A stretch of 5,683 bases of DNA, from positions 1 to 5,683 of the forward strand of contig JAQULA010000125.1 in NCBI GenBank assembly GCA_028718845.1, written 5' to 3'. Source of the stretch: Candidatus Omnitrophota bacterium. GTDB taxonomy: Bacteria > Omnitrophota > Gorgyraeia > B26-G9. Made by a program: the position numbers and the translations under genes. Shown here piece by piece: positions 1 through 4,646 of the stretch (positions are counted from its first letter, which is position 1; each line of letters starts with the position of its first letter). The notes beneath the pieces were generated by a model. It saw only the letters and a list, made by a program, of their open reading frames with translations. It was not told the DNA's origin and did not search any database.

Positions 1-155
1 ATACCGGAGACCAGGTCCCGGGTGACTGCAAGAGTTTAGCTTATTCCATAGAATATCTCAGCCGGGAATCCACTTTAACCGAAGATCAGGTTAACGGCGT
101 GCACGCAAAAGTACAGCAAGCGTTGATCACCCGTTTGGCGGCGCGGCTGCGATAA
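1..155 (+). CDS. pheT: Phenylalanyl-tRNA synthetase beta subunit, C-terminal end only
   Basis: This is the last 50 codons of an open frame entering from the left edge (first full codon at 3, TAA at 153-155). The residues carry the signature of the C-terminal ferredoxin-fold anticodon-binding (FDX-ACB) domain of PheT: a Gly-Asp-rich turn, then KSLAYSIEYLSRESTLTEDQ, then VNGVHAKVQQAL and the ending RLAARLR. PheT pairs with PheS to charge tRNA-Phe in the cytoplasm, and this domain contacts the anticodon stem. The 'K-S-L-A-Y ... L-T-(D/E)-(D/E)-(Q/E)-V-N' pattern and the terminal 'RLGARLR'-like ending are characteristic of the family. The remainder, including the B3/B4 editing domain, lies outside the window. 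No terminator follows directly. Confidence rests on motif recognition in a short fragment. Confidence 0.88.
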   Translation, partial: TGDQVPGDCKSLAYSIEYLSRESTLTEDQVNGVHAKVQQALITRLAARLR

Positions 156-226
156 CGTTCTTGCGATAGTCCCCCATAACCGAGTGAAGAGGGAAGTTCG
201 TTCCCGCCATAATACGGCGGTCACTA

Positions 227-247
227 GGACGAGGGACGAAGGACGCA
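227..247. repeat. Short heptamer tandem repeat, GGACGAR type
   Basis: Three consecutive 7-base units are visible: GGACGAG, GGACGAA, GGACGCA. They lie in the spacer between pheT and the thioesterase gene and end 31 bases before its ATG. The same GGAC core with period 7 recurs in the two arrays at 1682-1711 and 1792-1828, which suggests one repeat family rather than chance. No function is assigned. Confidence 0.6.
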
Positions 248-278
248 AAAACTAACCAAACTTCAAACCTAATTTTGT

Positions 279-695
279 ATGGAAAAAATGGAATTGATGC
301 GGAAGTTTTTTGAGCACGACCGGTTTGCCCGGGATATCGGCATTGAATTGCTGGAGGTTTCACCGGGCAAGGCCAAGGCCAAACTTTGTGTCGAGGACCG
401 GCACCTTAACGCGGCGAACGTGGTCCACGGCGGAGTGATCTTCAGCCTGGCCGACCTGGTGCTTGCCATGGCTTCAAATTCGCAGGGAAACGTCGCTCTG
501 GGCATCAATGTCAGCGTGTCTTATCTGAAGTCGGCACAGGGTAAAACCCTGTTTGCCGAGGCGAACGAGGTTTCCCGGGGGCCGAAACTGGCTACCTATG
601 TAATGGAAGTCCGGGACGAGGCGAAAGAGCTCATTGCCATGCTGATGGGGACCGTTTACCGCAAAAGTGAATCGGTCGTCAGCCTGGCTGAATAA
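279..695 (+). CDS. PaaI-family hotdog-fold acyl-CoA thioesterase
   Basis: The 138-residue protein has the length and motifs of single-domain hotdog thioesterases of the PaaI group, which hydrolyse acyl- or aryl-CoA thioesters in the cytoplasm. The diagnostic block is at residues 43-69: L-N, then V-V-H-G-G (H50, G51, G52), then IFSLAD with D59, then A..SNSQG. In E. coli PaaI the Asp of the same 'HGGxxFSLAD' segment is the catalytic acid/nucleophile, and here it is D59. A second conserved stretch, INVSVSYLKSAQGKTLFAEA (77-96), is the central hotdog strand pair. The natural substrate cannot be read from sequence; no phenylacetate-degradation genes are nearby, so a general acyl-CoA housekeeping role is as likely as aromatic catabolism. 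The first ATG is chosen because its N-terminal length matches PaaI, but it has no clear Shine-Dalgarno. ATGs at 288 and 297 are alternatives. Confidence 0.88.
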   Translation: MEKMELMRKFFEHDRFARDIGIELLEVSPGKAKAKLCVEDRHLNAANVVHGGVIFSLADLVLAMASNSQGNVALGINVSVSYLKSAQGKTLFAEANEVSRGPKLATYVMEVRDEAKELIAMLMGTVYRKSESVVSLAE

Positions 696-733
696 TGATT
701 TTTTGATGTTCAGTGGTGATTGACACTTTCCGT

Positions 734-761
734 TTGGTTGTCCTGGTTTTTATGCTATAAT
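734..761 (+). promoter_or_regulatory. Extended -10 sigma-70-type promoter for pldA
   Basis: A perfect TATAAT at 756-761 is preceded immediately by TGC (753-755), giving the extended -10 form TGnTATAAT. The best -35 at a normal distance is only TTGGTT at 734-739 (16-base spacer), as expected for extended -10 promoters, which tolerate poor -35 boxes. A perfect TTGACA at 720-725 is 30 bases away and too far to be the partner. The predicted start of transcription is near 768, almost on the first ATG at 770. Confidence 0.6.
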
Positions 762-769
762 CTACCGTT

Positions 770-1672
770 ATGAAAAACATTTCCGGTTATATTACGATGT
801 CGTCGATGAAATGGCGGCTGGTTCTGTGCGGTTTGATCTGGTTTTTTCTTTCCGGTCATATGCCGGCCGTTTCTGGCGAAGAAACTGCCCCGTCGCCGTC
901 GGTTTCGGCCGAGGGGCGGTCATTGGAATCATTGTTCAATCAATATCAGCCTTATCTGGAAAACTTATCCGCTTATGAGCCGGTATATTTTTTAATGGGC
1001 GCCGATCCGGCGGAAACAAAGTTTCAAATCAGTTTTAAATATAAAATTTTCAATCATAAGTCTCCTTTTGTCCAGGATCACCCCTGGATGGAAGGGATTC
1101 ATTTCGGGTATACCCAGACCTCATTTTGGAACCTGGCATCGGCGTCCTGGCCGTTTGAGGACACGTCATATAAACCGGAATTTTTTTATATTTCGCCCAA
1201 CTTGTATGACGGTAATGAAAAAATCAATAATCTTTTCCTGCAGACGGGTATTCAGCATGAATCCAACGGCCGCGCCGAAGTGGAATCGCGCAGCACCAAT
1301 ATTGTCTATTGCAAACCGATCATTATTTTGTTCAACGATCAGAAATTCCTGGGGATAGAGATTGCCCCAAAGTTTTGGACCTACGTAGCCAATGACGGGT
1401 TAACCAATCCCGATATCGACGACTACCGGGGGAATTTTGAATTGGAACTTAAAATGGGCCGGTATGACCGGATGGTTTTGGAGTCGCATTTCCGGCCGGC
1501 GCGCGAAGGAAATTCCGTTTGGGTTGATATGACCTATCCGATCGGCCGGTATCTGCAGGACTCGCTTAATATCTATTTTCATGCCCAGTATGCTAATGTA
1601 CTCGGTGAAAGCCTTTTGCATTATAAAGAGCGTACCGAGGCGGTGCGGCTGGGGATTTCGATTATAAGATAA
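770..1672 (+). CDS. pldA: Outer membrane phospholipase A (OmpLA/PldA)
   Basis: PldA is a 12-strand outer-membrane beta-barrel that hydrolyses phospholipids misplaced in the outer leaflet, acting as a calcium-dependent dimer. The catalytic block is intact: G-I-Q-H163-E-S165-N-G-R, followed after the usual spacing by S-R-S-T-N177. H163, S165 and N177 have the spacing of E. coli H142, S144 and N156. R168 and S173 fall at the positions of the E. coli calcium-site R147 and S152, while E170 stands where E. coli has D149. Other family blocks are YTQTSFW (114-120) and DTSYKPEFF (131-139). The N-terminus has a signal peptide: a charged start, a hydrophobic core around 17-28, and a likely cleavage after AVSG (about residue 36). 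Total length, 300, is close to E. coli OmpLA (289). ATG codons at 797 (Met10) and 806 (Met13) give a more typical signal peptide and a leader of normal length from the promoter, so the true start may be there. The gene is preceded by its own promoter. Confidence 0.92.
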   Translation: MKNISGYITMSSMKWRLVLCGLIWFFLSGHMPAVSGEETAPSPSVSAEGRSLESLFNQYQPYLENLSAYEPVYFLMGADPAETKFQISFKYKIFNHKSPFVQDHPWMEGIHFGYTQTSFWNLASASWPFEDTSYKPEFFYISPNLYDGNEKINNLFLQTGIQHESNGRAEVESRSTNIVYCKPIIILFNDQKFLGIEIAPKFWTYVANDGLTNPDIDDYRGNFELELKMGRYDRMVLESHFRPAREGNSVWVDMTYPIGRYLQDSLNIYFHAQYANVLGESLLHYKERTEAVRLGISIIR

Positions 1673-1681
1673 CTTAGAGAT

Positions 1682-1711
1682 AGTACACGGACCACAGACC
1701 ACGGACCATGG
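1682..1711. repeat. Degenerate heptamer array, GGACCAC type (left arm)
   Basis: Starting nine bases after the pldA stop, period-7 units can be read: AGTACAC, GGACCAC, AGACCAC, GGACCAT, then GG. Units differ at one to three positions. Bases 1689-1704 match the reverse complement of 1797-1812 at 14 of 16 positions, so this array and the next one face each other across 92 bases. The 9-mer GGACCATGG is also shared directly with 1808-1816. Confidence 0.65.
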
Positions 1712-1791
1712 TAAAACGAATACCAAAGATGAGAGAAAATGAGCAAGGCAACTAAAATGCGGAATCAAAAGCGGTAGCTTTCTGAATTTGT

Positions 1792-1828
1792 GACTGCCGT
1801 GGTCAGTGGACCATGGACTGTGGACAGT
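1792..1828. repeat. Degenerate heptamer array, GGACNNT type (right arm)
   Basis: Period-7 units read GGTCAGT, GGACCAT, GGACTGT and GGACAGT (1801-1828), preceded by the looser GACTGCC/GTGGTCA at 1792-1805. The array ends 26 bases before the ATG of the YhcH-family gene. Its TGGACC unit at 1807-1812 lies 18 bases upstream of CATAAT (1831-1836), so the array could supply a -35 element for that gene, but this is weak evidence. The spacer between the two arrays (1712-1791) shows no recognisable gene. Confidence 0.65.
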
Positions 1829-1854
1829 TTCATAATATTAAATAAGAGTTGAAT

Positions 1855-2331
1855 ATGATTGTTGATACAATTGAAAATTGGAAGGCGTATCGTTACGGTA
1901 CGGCATGGAACAAGGCGTTTCAATTTTTGGAATCCCTTTCTCCCGAAGTTGAAGATGGGGAGTATCCGATTCAGGGGAAGTCGATCTTTGCCCGGGTTGA
2001 CACGTATGAGACCCGGACTCCGGAACAGGCCGGACTGGAAGCGCACCGTGCGTATGTGGATATCCAGGCGGTTTTGGACGGACAAGAGGCCATGGAATGG
2101 TTTCCCCATGAACAGGTTGTGACGAAAATTCCGTATGACCCGTCGAAAGACGCCGAATTTTTCATCCGCCGAACGCCCGGGCCCGGCCGCTTGATTGTAA
2201 CTCCCGGGATATTTGTGGTGTTTTTCCCCCAGGATGCGCATATGCCGTCGCTGATAGCCGGTGATGCTCCGGAATCGGTGAAAAAAGTAGTCGTTAAGAT
2301 TGCAAAAGATATATTGCTGCCGCGCGATTGA
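1855..2331 (+). CDS. YhcH/YjgK/YiaL family protein (DUF386, NanQ/EbgC-like)
   Basis: This protein of 158 residues belongs to the YhcH/YjgK/YiaL cupin-like family. E. coli members include YhcH (NanQ, linked to sialic acid anomer conversion) and EbgC, the small subunit of evolved beta-galactosidase. From the ATG start, the family signature is E62-A-H64-R-A-Y-V-D69-I-Q, the presumed metal-site block, then G-Q-E around 77, and P-G-I-F-V-V-F-F-P-Q-D127-A-H129 (117-129), then the closing K-K-V-V-V-K-I (143-149). ATG at 1855 is preferred because AAGAG at 1844-1848 sits six bases upstream. A TTG two codons earlier (1849) is too close to that site. No sialic acid or galactoside genes are in view, so the sugar substrate is unknown; a role as a sugar anomerase or isomerase is inferred from the family only. 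Confidence 0.87.
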   Translation: MIVDTIENWKAYRYGTAWNKAFQFLESLSPEVEDGEYPIQGKSIFARVDTYETRTPEQAGLEAHRAYVDIQAVLDGQEAMEWFPHEQVVTKIPYDPSKDAEFFIRRTPGPGRLIVTPGIFVVFFPQDAHMPSLIAGDAPESVKKVVVKIAKDILLPRD

Positions 2332-2348
2332 TGCGTTGACGTAATTGC

Positions 2349-2377
2349 TGGACTTGTGAATATAACTGCTCTATAAT
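2349..2377 (+). promoter_or_regulatory. Sigma-70-type promoter for bfr
   Basis: TGGACT (2349-2354, four of six to TTGACA) is separated by 17 bases from a perfect TATAAT (2372-2377). Transcription would begin near 2384, leaving a leader of about 35 bases that carries the Shine-Dalgarno AAGGA at 2405-2409, nine bases before the bfr ATG. Confidence 0.6.
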
Positions 2378-2397
2378 GAATACGGTGAGATTCACAA
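2354..2397. promoter_or_regulatory. 8-bp inverted repeat bracketing the bfr promoter, candidate operator
   Basis: TTGTGAAT (2354-2361) and ATTCACAA (2390-2397) are exact reverse complements separated by 28 bases. The left arm starts at the end of the -35 box and lies in the promoter spacer; the right arm lies just after the predicted start of transcription. Binding of a dimeric regulator to both arms, or looping, could control bfr. The half-site contains TGTGA like CRP/FNR sites, but the 32-base separation of TGTGA and TCACA does not fit a single CRP-type site. Confidence 0.35.
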
Positions 2398-2418
2398 TCA
2401 GGGAAAGGATGGTGCATT

Positions 2419-2886
2419 ATGCAGGGAGACAAAAAAATCATCGAAAAACTGAATGATTTGCTGTCGGATGAATTAACCGCGATAAGCCAGTATATGGTCC
2501 ATTCGGAAATGTGCGACAACTGGGGATATGAGAAACTCCATAAGGCCGTTGAAAAAAGAGCGATCGACGAAATGAAACACGCGGAAAAACTGATCGGGCG
2601 CATTCTTTTTCTCGAGGGGATTCCGGTCGTCGACAGCCTGAAAAAAATCGTTATCGGCGCGGAAGTGAAAAAACAGTTTGCCAGCGATCATGGCGCCGAA
2701 AAAGGAGCGATTGCTTCGTATAACAACGGCATCGAGCTGGCCAGAAAAATCGGCGATAACGGCACCTGCGAATTGCTGGAATCGATCTTAAAGGATGAAG
2801 AAATGCATATCGATTGGATTGAAACCCAGCAGGAGCAGATCGTTCAGCTGAGTATCCAGAATTATCTGGTCGAACAGATGGATTAA
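2419..2886 (+). CDS. bfr: Bacterioferritin
   Basis: This protein of 155 residues is a full-length haem-containing ferritin of the Bfr type, which forms a 24-subunit shell that oxidises Fe(II) and stores it as mineral in the cytoplasm. It aligns without gaps in the key regions and at the same residue numbers as E. coli Bfr: ferroxidase ligands E18, E51, H54, E94, E127 and H130, Y25 near the dinuclear site, and M52, the methionine that binds haem between two subunits. Visible blocks are LSDELTAISQY (15-25), AIDEMKHAEK (48-57), RILFLEG (61-67) and LKDEEMHIDWIE (124-135). The C-terminal tail QNYLVEQMD also follows the family. A good Shine-Dalgarno (AAGGA, 2405-2409) supports the start. No bfd ferredoxin gene is adjacent. 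The gene seems monocistronic, with its own promoter upstream and a hairpin downstream. Confidence 0.96.
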   Translation: MQGDKKIIEKLNDLLSDELTAISQYMVHSEMCDNWGYEKLHKAVEKRAIDEMKHAEKLIGRILFLEGIPVVDSLKKIVIGAEVKKQFASDHGAEKGAIASYNNGIELARKIGDNGTCELLESILKDEEMHIDWIETQQEQIVQLSIQNYLVEQMD

Positions 2887-2888
2887 TG

Positions 2889-2933
2889 GACCGGCGCGGC
2901 AAAATATTTTTATATTGATGCGCGGTCTGTTTT
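2889..2933 (+). terminator. Probable intrinsic terminator of bfr
   Basis: Three bases after the bfr stop, GACCG-g-CGC (2889-2897, one bulged G) pairs with GCGCGGTC (2920-2927). The enclosed A/T-rich loop can pair further as AATAT/ATATT around TTTT (2903-2916). The stem is followed by TGTTTT. The T-run is short and the loop long, so it is a moderate-quality terminator. It overlaps the -35 box of the next promoter. Confidence 0.5.
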
Positions 2934-2943
2934 GTGATAAAGT
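2915..2943 (+). promoter_or_regulatory. Promoter for the 6S RNA
   Basis: TTGATG (2915-2920) and TAAAGT (2938-2943) each match four of six consensus bases and are exactly 17 bases apart. TGA (2935-2937) directly before the -10 supplies the extended -10 TG. The predicted start is near 2950, which coincides with the 5' end expected from the RNA closing stem. Confidence 0.5.
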
Positions 2944-2950
2944 AAGAATA

Positions 2951-3118
2951 GAAAATTTCCCTGCCATGTGCGTAGGCATTTGGTGATTTTTTTGAACCAT
3001 TAACTATGAATTAGGGAACTTGACTTCAGCATGCCTGCGGGCTTGTTGAGCGGGTACCCACCTGAGAAATCGGGTTCATAGTCACCTTATGCGTACGGCA
3101 AAGCGCGGGGATTTTTTT
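2951..3118 (+). ncRNA. ssrS: 6S RNA (regulator of sigma-70 RNA polymerase)
   Basis: 6S RNA mimics an open promoter and sequesters housekeeping RNA polymerase in stationary phase. This roughly 165-base transcript has the expected rod shape. Closing stem: CCCTGC (2959-2964) pairs with GCGGGG (3105-3110), TGC (2969-2971) with GCA (3098-3100), GTA (2972-2974) with TAC (3094-3096), GCAT (2976-2979) with ATGC (3089-3092), and GGTGA (2982-2986) with TCACC (3082-3086). A large central bubble follows: its 5' strand begins with a T-run and GAACC (2987-3003), and its 3' strand holds the hairpin CCTGA-GAAA-TCGGG (3061-3074). The apical stem-loop is at about 3024-3050 with GCC-TGCG-GGC at its tip. Sequence also resembles known 6S RNAs from memory: 'TCCCTGC' at the 5' end and, in the 3' half, 'CCACCT ... 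CGGGTTCA ... GGCA ... CGGGG' in the same order as in Pseudomonas. It has its own promoter and a terminal T-run. The exact ends are estimated. There is no coding potential of note on either strand. Confidence 0.82.
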
Positions 3119-3119
3119 T
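3098..3119 (+). terminator. Intrinsic terminator of the 6S RNA
   Basis: The 3' side of the closing stem ends in GCGCGGGG (3103-3110) and is followed by A and eight consecutive T (3112-3119). The paired 6S closing stem and the U-run together form a typical Rho-independent stop, and the 5' partner AAAATTTCCC extends the stem into the U-run. Confidence 0.65.
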
Positions 3120-3165
3120 GCCCATAAAATAACTCTTTGCGGCAAAAAAGGTTATGAAATTTAAA

Positions 3166-3194
3166 TTGATAAAGGCCTCCGCCTGTGTTATCAT
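3166..3194 (+). promoter_or_regulatory. Sigma-70-type promoter for rarA-lpxK
   Basis: TTGATA (3166-3171, five of six) and TATCAT (3189-3194, five of six) are exactly 17 bases apart, and TGT (3186-3188) precedes the -10, so an extended -10 is also present. It is the best-formed promoter in the window. The start would be near 3201, giving a leader of about 117 bases before the rarA ATG. Confidence 0.7.
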
Positions 3195-3200
3195 ATTAAA

Positions 3201-3317
3201 CTGCTACCGAGTATAAGGTTACTGCCTGCCGGAACTATTATAGGAATCGTAGTCGTATCAAATAGTTACGATGAACTGCCGGCTGTTTTTAGGGGGAAGC
3301 TGCGAGTCGGGGGAATA
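3201..3317 (+). other. Untranslated leader of rarA with inverted and direct repeats
   Basis: The leader contains an exact 7-base inverted repeat, AACTATT (3233-3239) and AATAGTT (3261-3267), around a 21-base loop, and the 7-mer CTGCCGG twice (3226-3232 and 3276-3282). G-rich tracts occur at 3291-3297 and 3309-3313; the second acts as the ribosome site. I recognise no known riboswitch or T-box, and there is no terminator-like T-run after a stable stem. Confidence 0.35.
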
Positions 3318-4646
3318 ATGGATTCTGAAAACGATTTTTTTAACGATAAAACGGAACTTTCCTCTTCGGAGGAGGGAGCGGTTCCTTTAGCGTTGCGTAT
3401 GCGTCCGGCATCTTTGGACGAGTTTGTCGGGCAGAAACACATCCTGGGCCAGGGCAAACTGCTGCGCCGACTTATCGATTCCGACCGTCTTGGTTCATTG
3501 ATCCTGTACGGTCCTTCCGGTACCGGGAAAAGCGCCCTGGCTTCGGTAATCAGCCGGTTAACCCGTTCGGTATTCGTGTCCATGCATGCCGCTTCCTCCG
3601 GAGTAAAAGAAGTAAAGGCGGAACTGCAGGCGGCACAGAAGCGCAAACAAGCCACCGGTAAACGCACGATCCTTTTTGTCGACGAAATCCACCGGTTTAA
3701 CAAATCCCAGCAGGATGTATTGATCAACGACATGGAGCTGGGTACGATCATCCTCATCGGCGCGACCACGCACAATCCTTTTTTTTATGTGATCCCGGCG
3801 TTGCTTTCCCGTTCCCAGGTATTTGAATTAAAGCCGCACACTTCGGAAGACCTGTTATCAATCCTGCGCGCGGCTTTGACGGATAAGGTCCGGGGATTGG
3901 GCGCACTGCCGATCGATGCCGACGATGAAGCATTGCGCCATCTCTGCCGCTCAAGCGACGGTGACGCCCGGCGCTGTCTTAACGCCCTGGAAGTGGGAAT
4001 CCTGAGCACGCCTCCCGGACCGGATAACCGGATCCATTTTACCGAGGAGGTTTCCCAGGAATCGATCCAGAAAAAGATTGTGCGTTATGACCGTGACGGG
4101 GACGACCATTATGATACGATTTCCGCTTTTATTAAGAGTATGCGGGGAACCGACCCGGACGCGGCATTGTATTGGCTGGCTAAAATGCTCTATGCCGGCG
4201 AAGACCCGCGGTTTATCGCCCGCCGGATCGTGATCTGCGCCGCCGAGGATGTGGGCAACGCCGACCCCCAGGCATTGATTTTGGCCAATGCCGCTTTTCA
4301 GGTGGCTGAATTTGTCGGCATGCCGGAAGCGCGTATACCTTTGGCGCAGGCCGCCGTGTACGTTGCCTGCGCGCCGAAAAGCAACGCCGCTTACGCCGGG
4401 ATAGAAGCGGCCATGGAAGACGTCCAAAAAGAAACGGCGCAGGAAGTGCCGCAGCATTTAAAAGACGCTTCCTACTCCGGAGCCAAGCAACTGGATCGCG
4501 GACGGGATTATAAGTACGCGCATGAGGGCGATGAGCATTATGTGCCTCAAATGTACGCGCCGATACAAAAAACCTATTATCATCCGACAGCCCTGGGCTA
4601 CGAAAGTAAAATTCAGGAATGGCTCAATCATTTAAAGAAAAAATAA
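3318..4646 (+). CDS. rarA: Replication-associated recombination protein A (RarA/MgsA), AAA+ ATPase
   Basis: RarA is a tetrameric AAA+ ATPase of the clamp-loader clade that acts at stalled replication forks and interacts with SSB. The 442 residues have the complete family order: the entry motif MRPASLDEFVGQKHILG (28-44), Walker A GPSGTGKS (65-72), Walker B LFVDEIHRF (119-127, with D122/E123), sensor 1 IGATTHNP (147-154), the arginine-finger loop PALLSRSQVFEL (160-171, R165), and sensor 2 GDARR (215-219). After these come the helical C-terminal tetramerisation region with YDRDGDDHYDTISAFIKSMR (257-276), GEDPRFIARR (294-303), AAEDVGNADP (308-317), APKSNAAY (352-359), and PQHLKD (378-383). The end, YHPTALGYESKIQEWL (421-436), is typical. 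The first 20 residues form an acidic, poorly conserved tail. A GGGGGAA run at 3309-3315 serves as Shine-Dalgarno. Length is close to E. coli RarA (447). The gene is read from a strong promoter and its end overlaps lpxK. Confidence 0.97.
   Translation: MDSENDFFNDKTELSSSEEGAVPLALRMRPASLDEFVGQKHILGQGKLLRRLIDSDRLGSLILYGPSGTGKSALASVISRLTRSVFVSMHAASSGVKEVKAELQAAQKRKQATGKRTILFVDEIHRFNKSQQDVLINDMELGTIILIGATTHNPFFYVIPALLSRSQVFELKPHTSEDLLSILRAALTDKVRGLGALPIDADDEALRHLCRSSDGDARRCLNALEVGILSTPPGPDNRIHFTEEVSQESIQKKIVRYDRDGDDHYDTISAFIKSMRGTDPDAALYWLAKMLYAGEDPRFIARRIVICAAEDVGNADPQALILANAAFQVAEFVGMPEARIPLAQAAVYVACAPKSNAAYAGIEAAMEDVQKETAQEVPQHLKDASYSGAKQLDRGRDYKYAHEGDEHYVPQMYAPIQKTYYHPTALGYESKIQEWLNHLKKK

Noticed and set aside
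191..220. Two small overlapping hairpins after pheT (GGGAA/TTCCC at 191-205 and CCGCC/GGCGG at 204-220), considered as a pheT terminator.
   Set aside because: No T-run follows and the two stems share bases, so neither is a convincing intrinsic terminator.
720..725. A perfect TTGACA upstream of the pldA TATAAT; the same 36-base start-to-start distance occurs between TTGACG (2336) and TATAAT (2372).
   Set aside because: A 30-base spacer cannot be bridged by a sigma-70 holoenzyme. The equal distances are two events only and probably coincidence.
1739..1777. A 12-codon frame (MSKATKMRNQKR) with GAGAGA upstream, between the two heptamer arrays.
   Set aside because: It is far too short to judge. 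Its purine-rich upstream sequence is common by chance, and nothing supports translation or conservation.
1971..2603. A 210-codon minus-strand frame spanning the YhcH gene, the spacer and the start of bfr.
   Set aside because: It runs antisense through two well-supported genes and their promoter. The Ser/Ile-rich translation has no family features.
2951..3118. Alternatives to 6S RNA for this structured region: SRP RNA, tmRNA, RNase P RNA, a riboswitch of rarA.
   Set aside because: The SRP motif (GGAAGGAAGCA type), tmRNA acceptor/tag features and RNase P core motifs are absent. The region ends in its own terminator before a separate rarA promoter, which argues against a cis riboswitch.
3951..4457. 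A 168-codon minus-strand frame, and several other frames inside rarA.
   Set aside because: rarA is complete and fully motif-bearing across this region, so these are antisense shadows.
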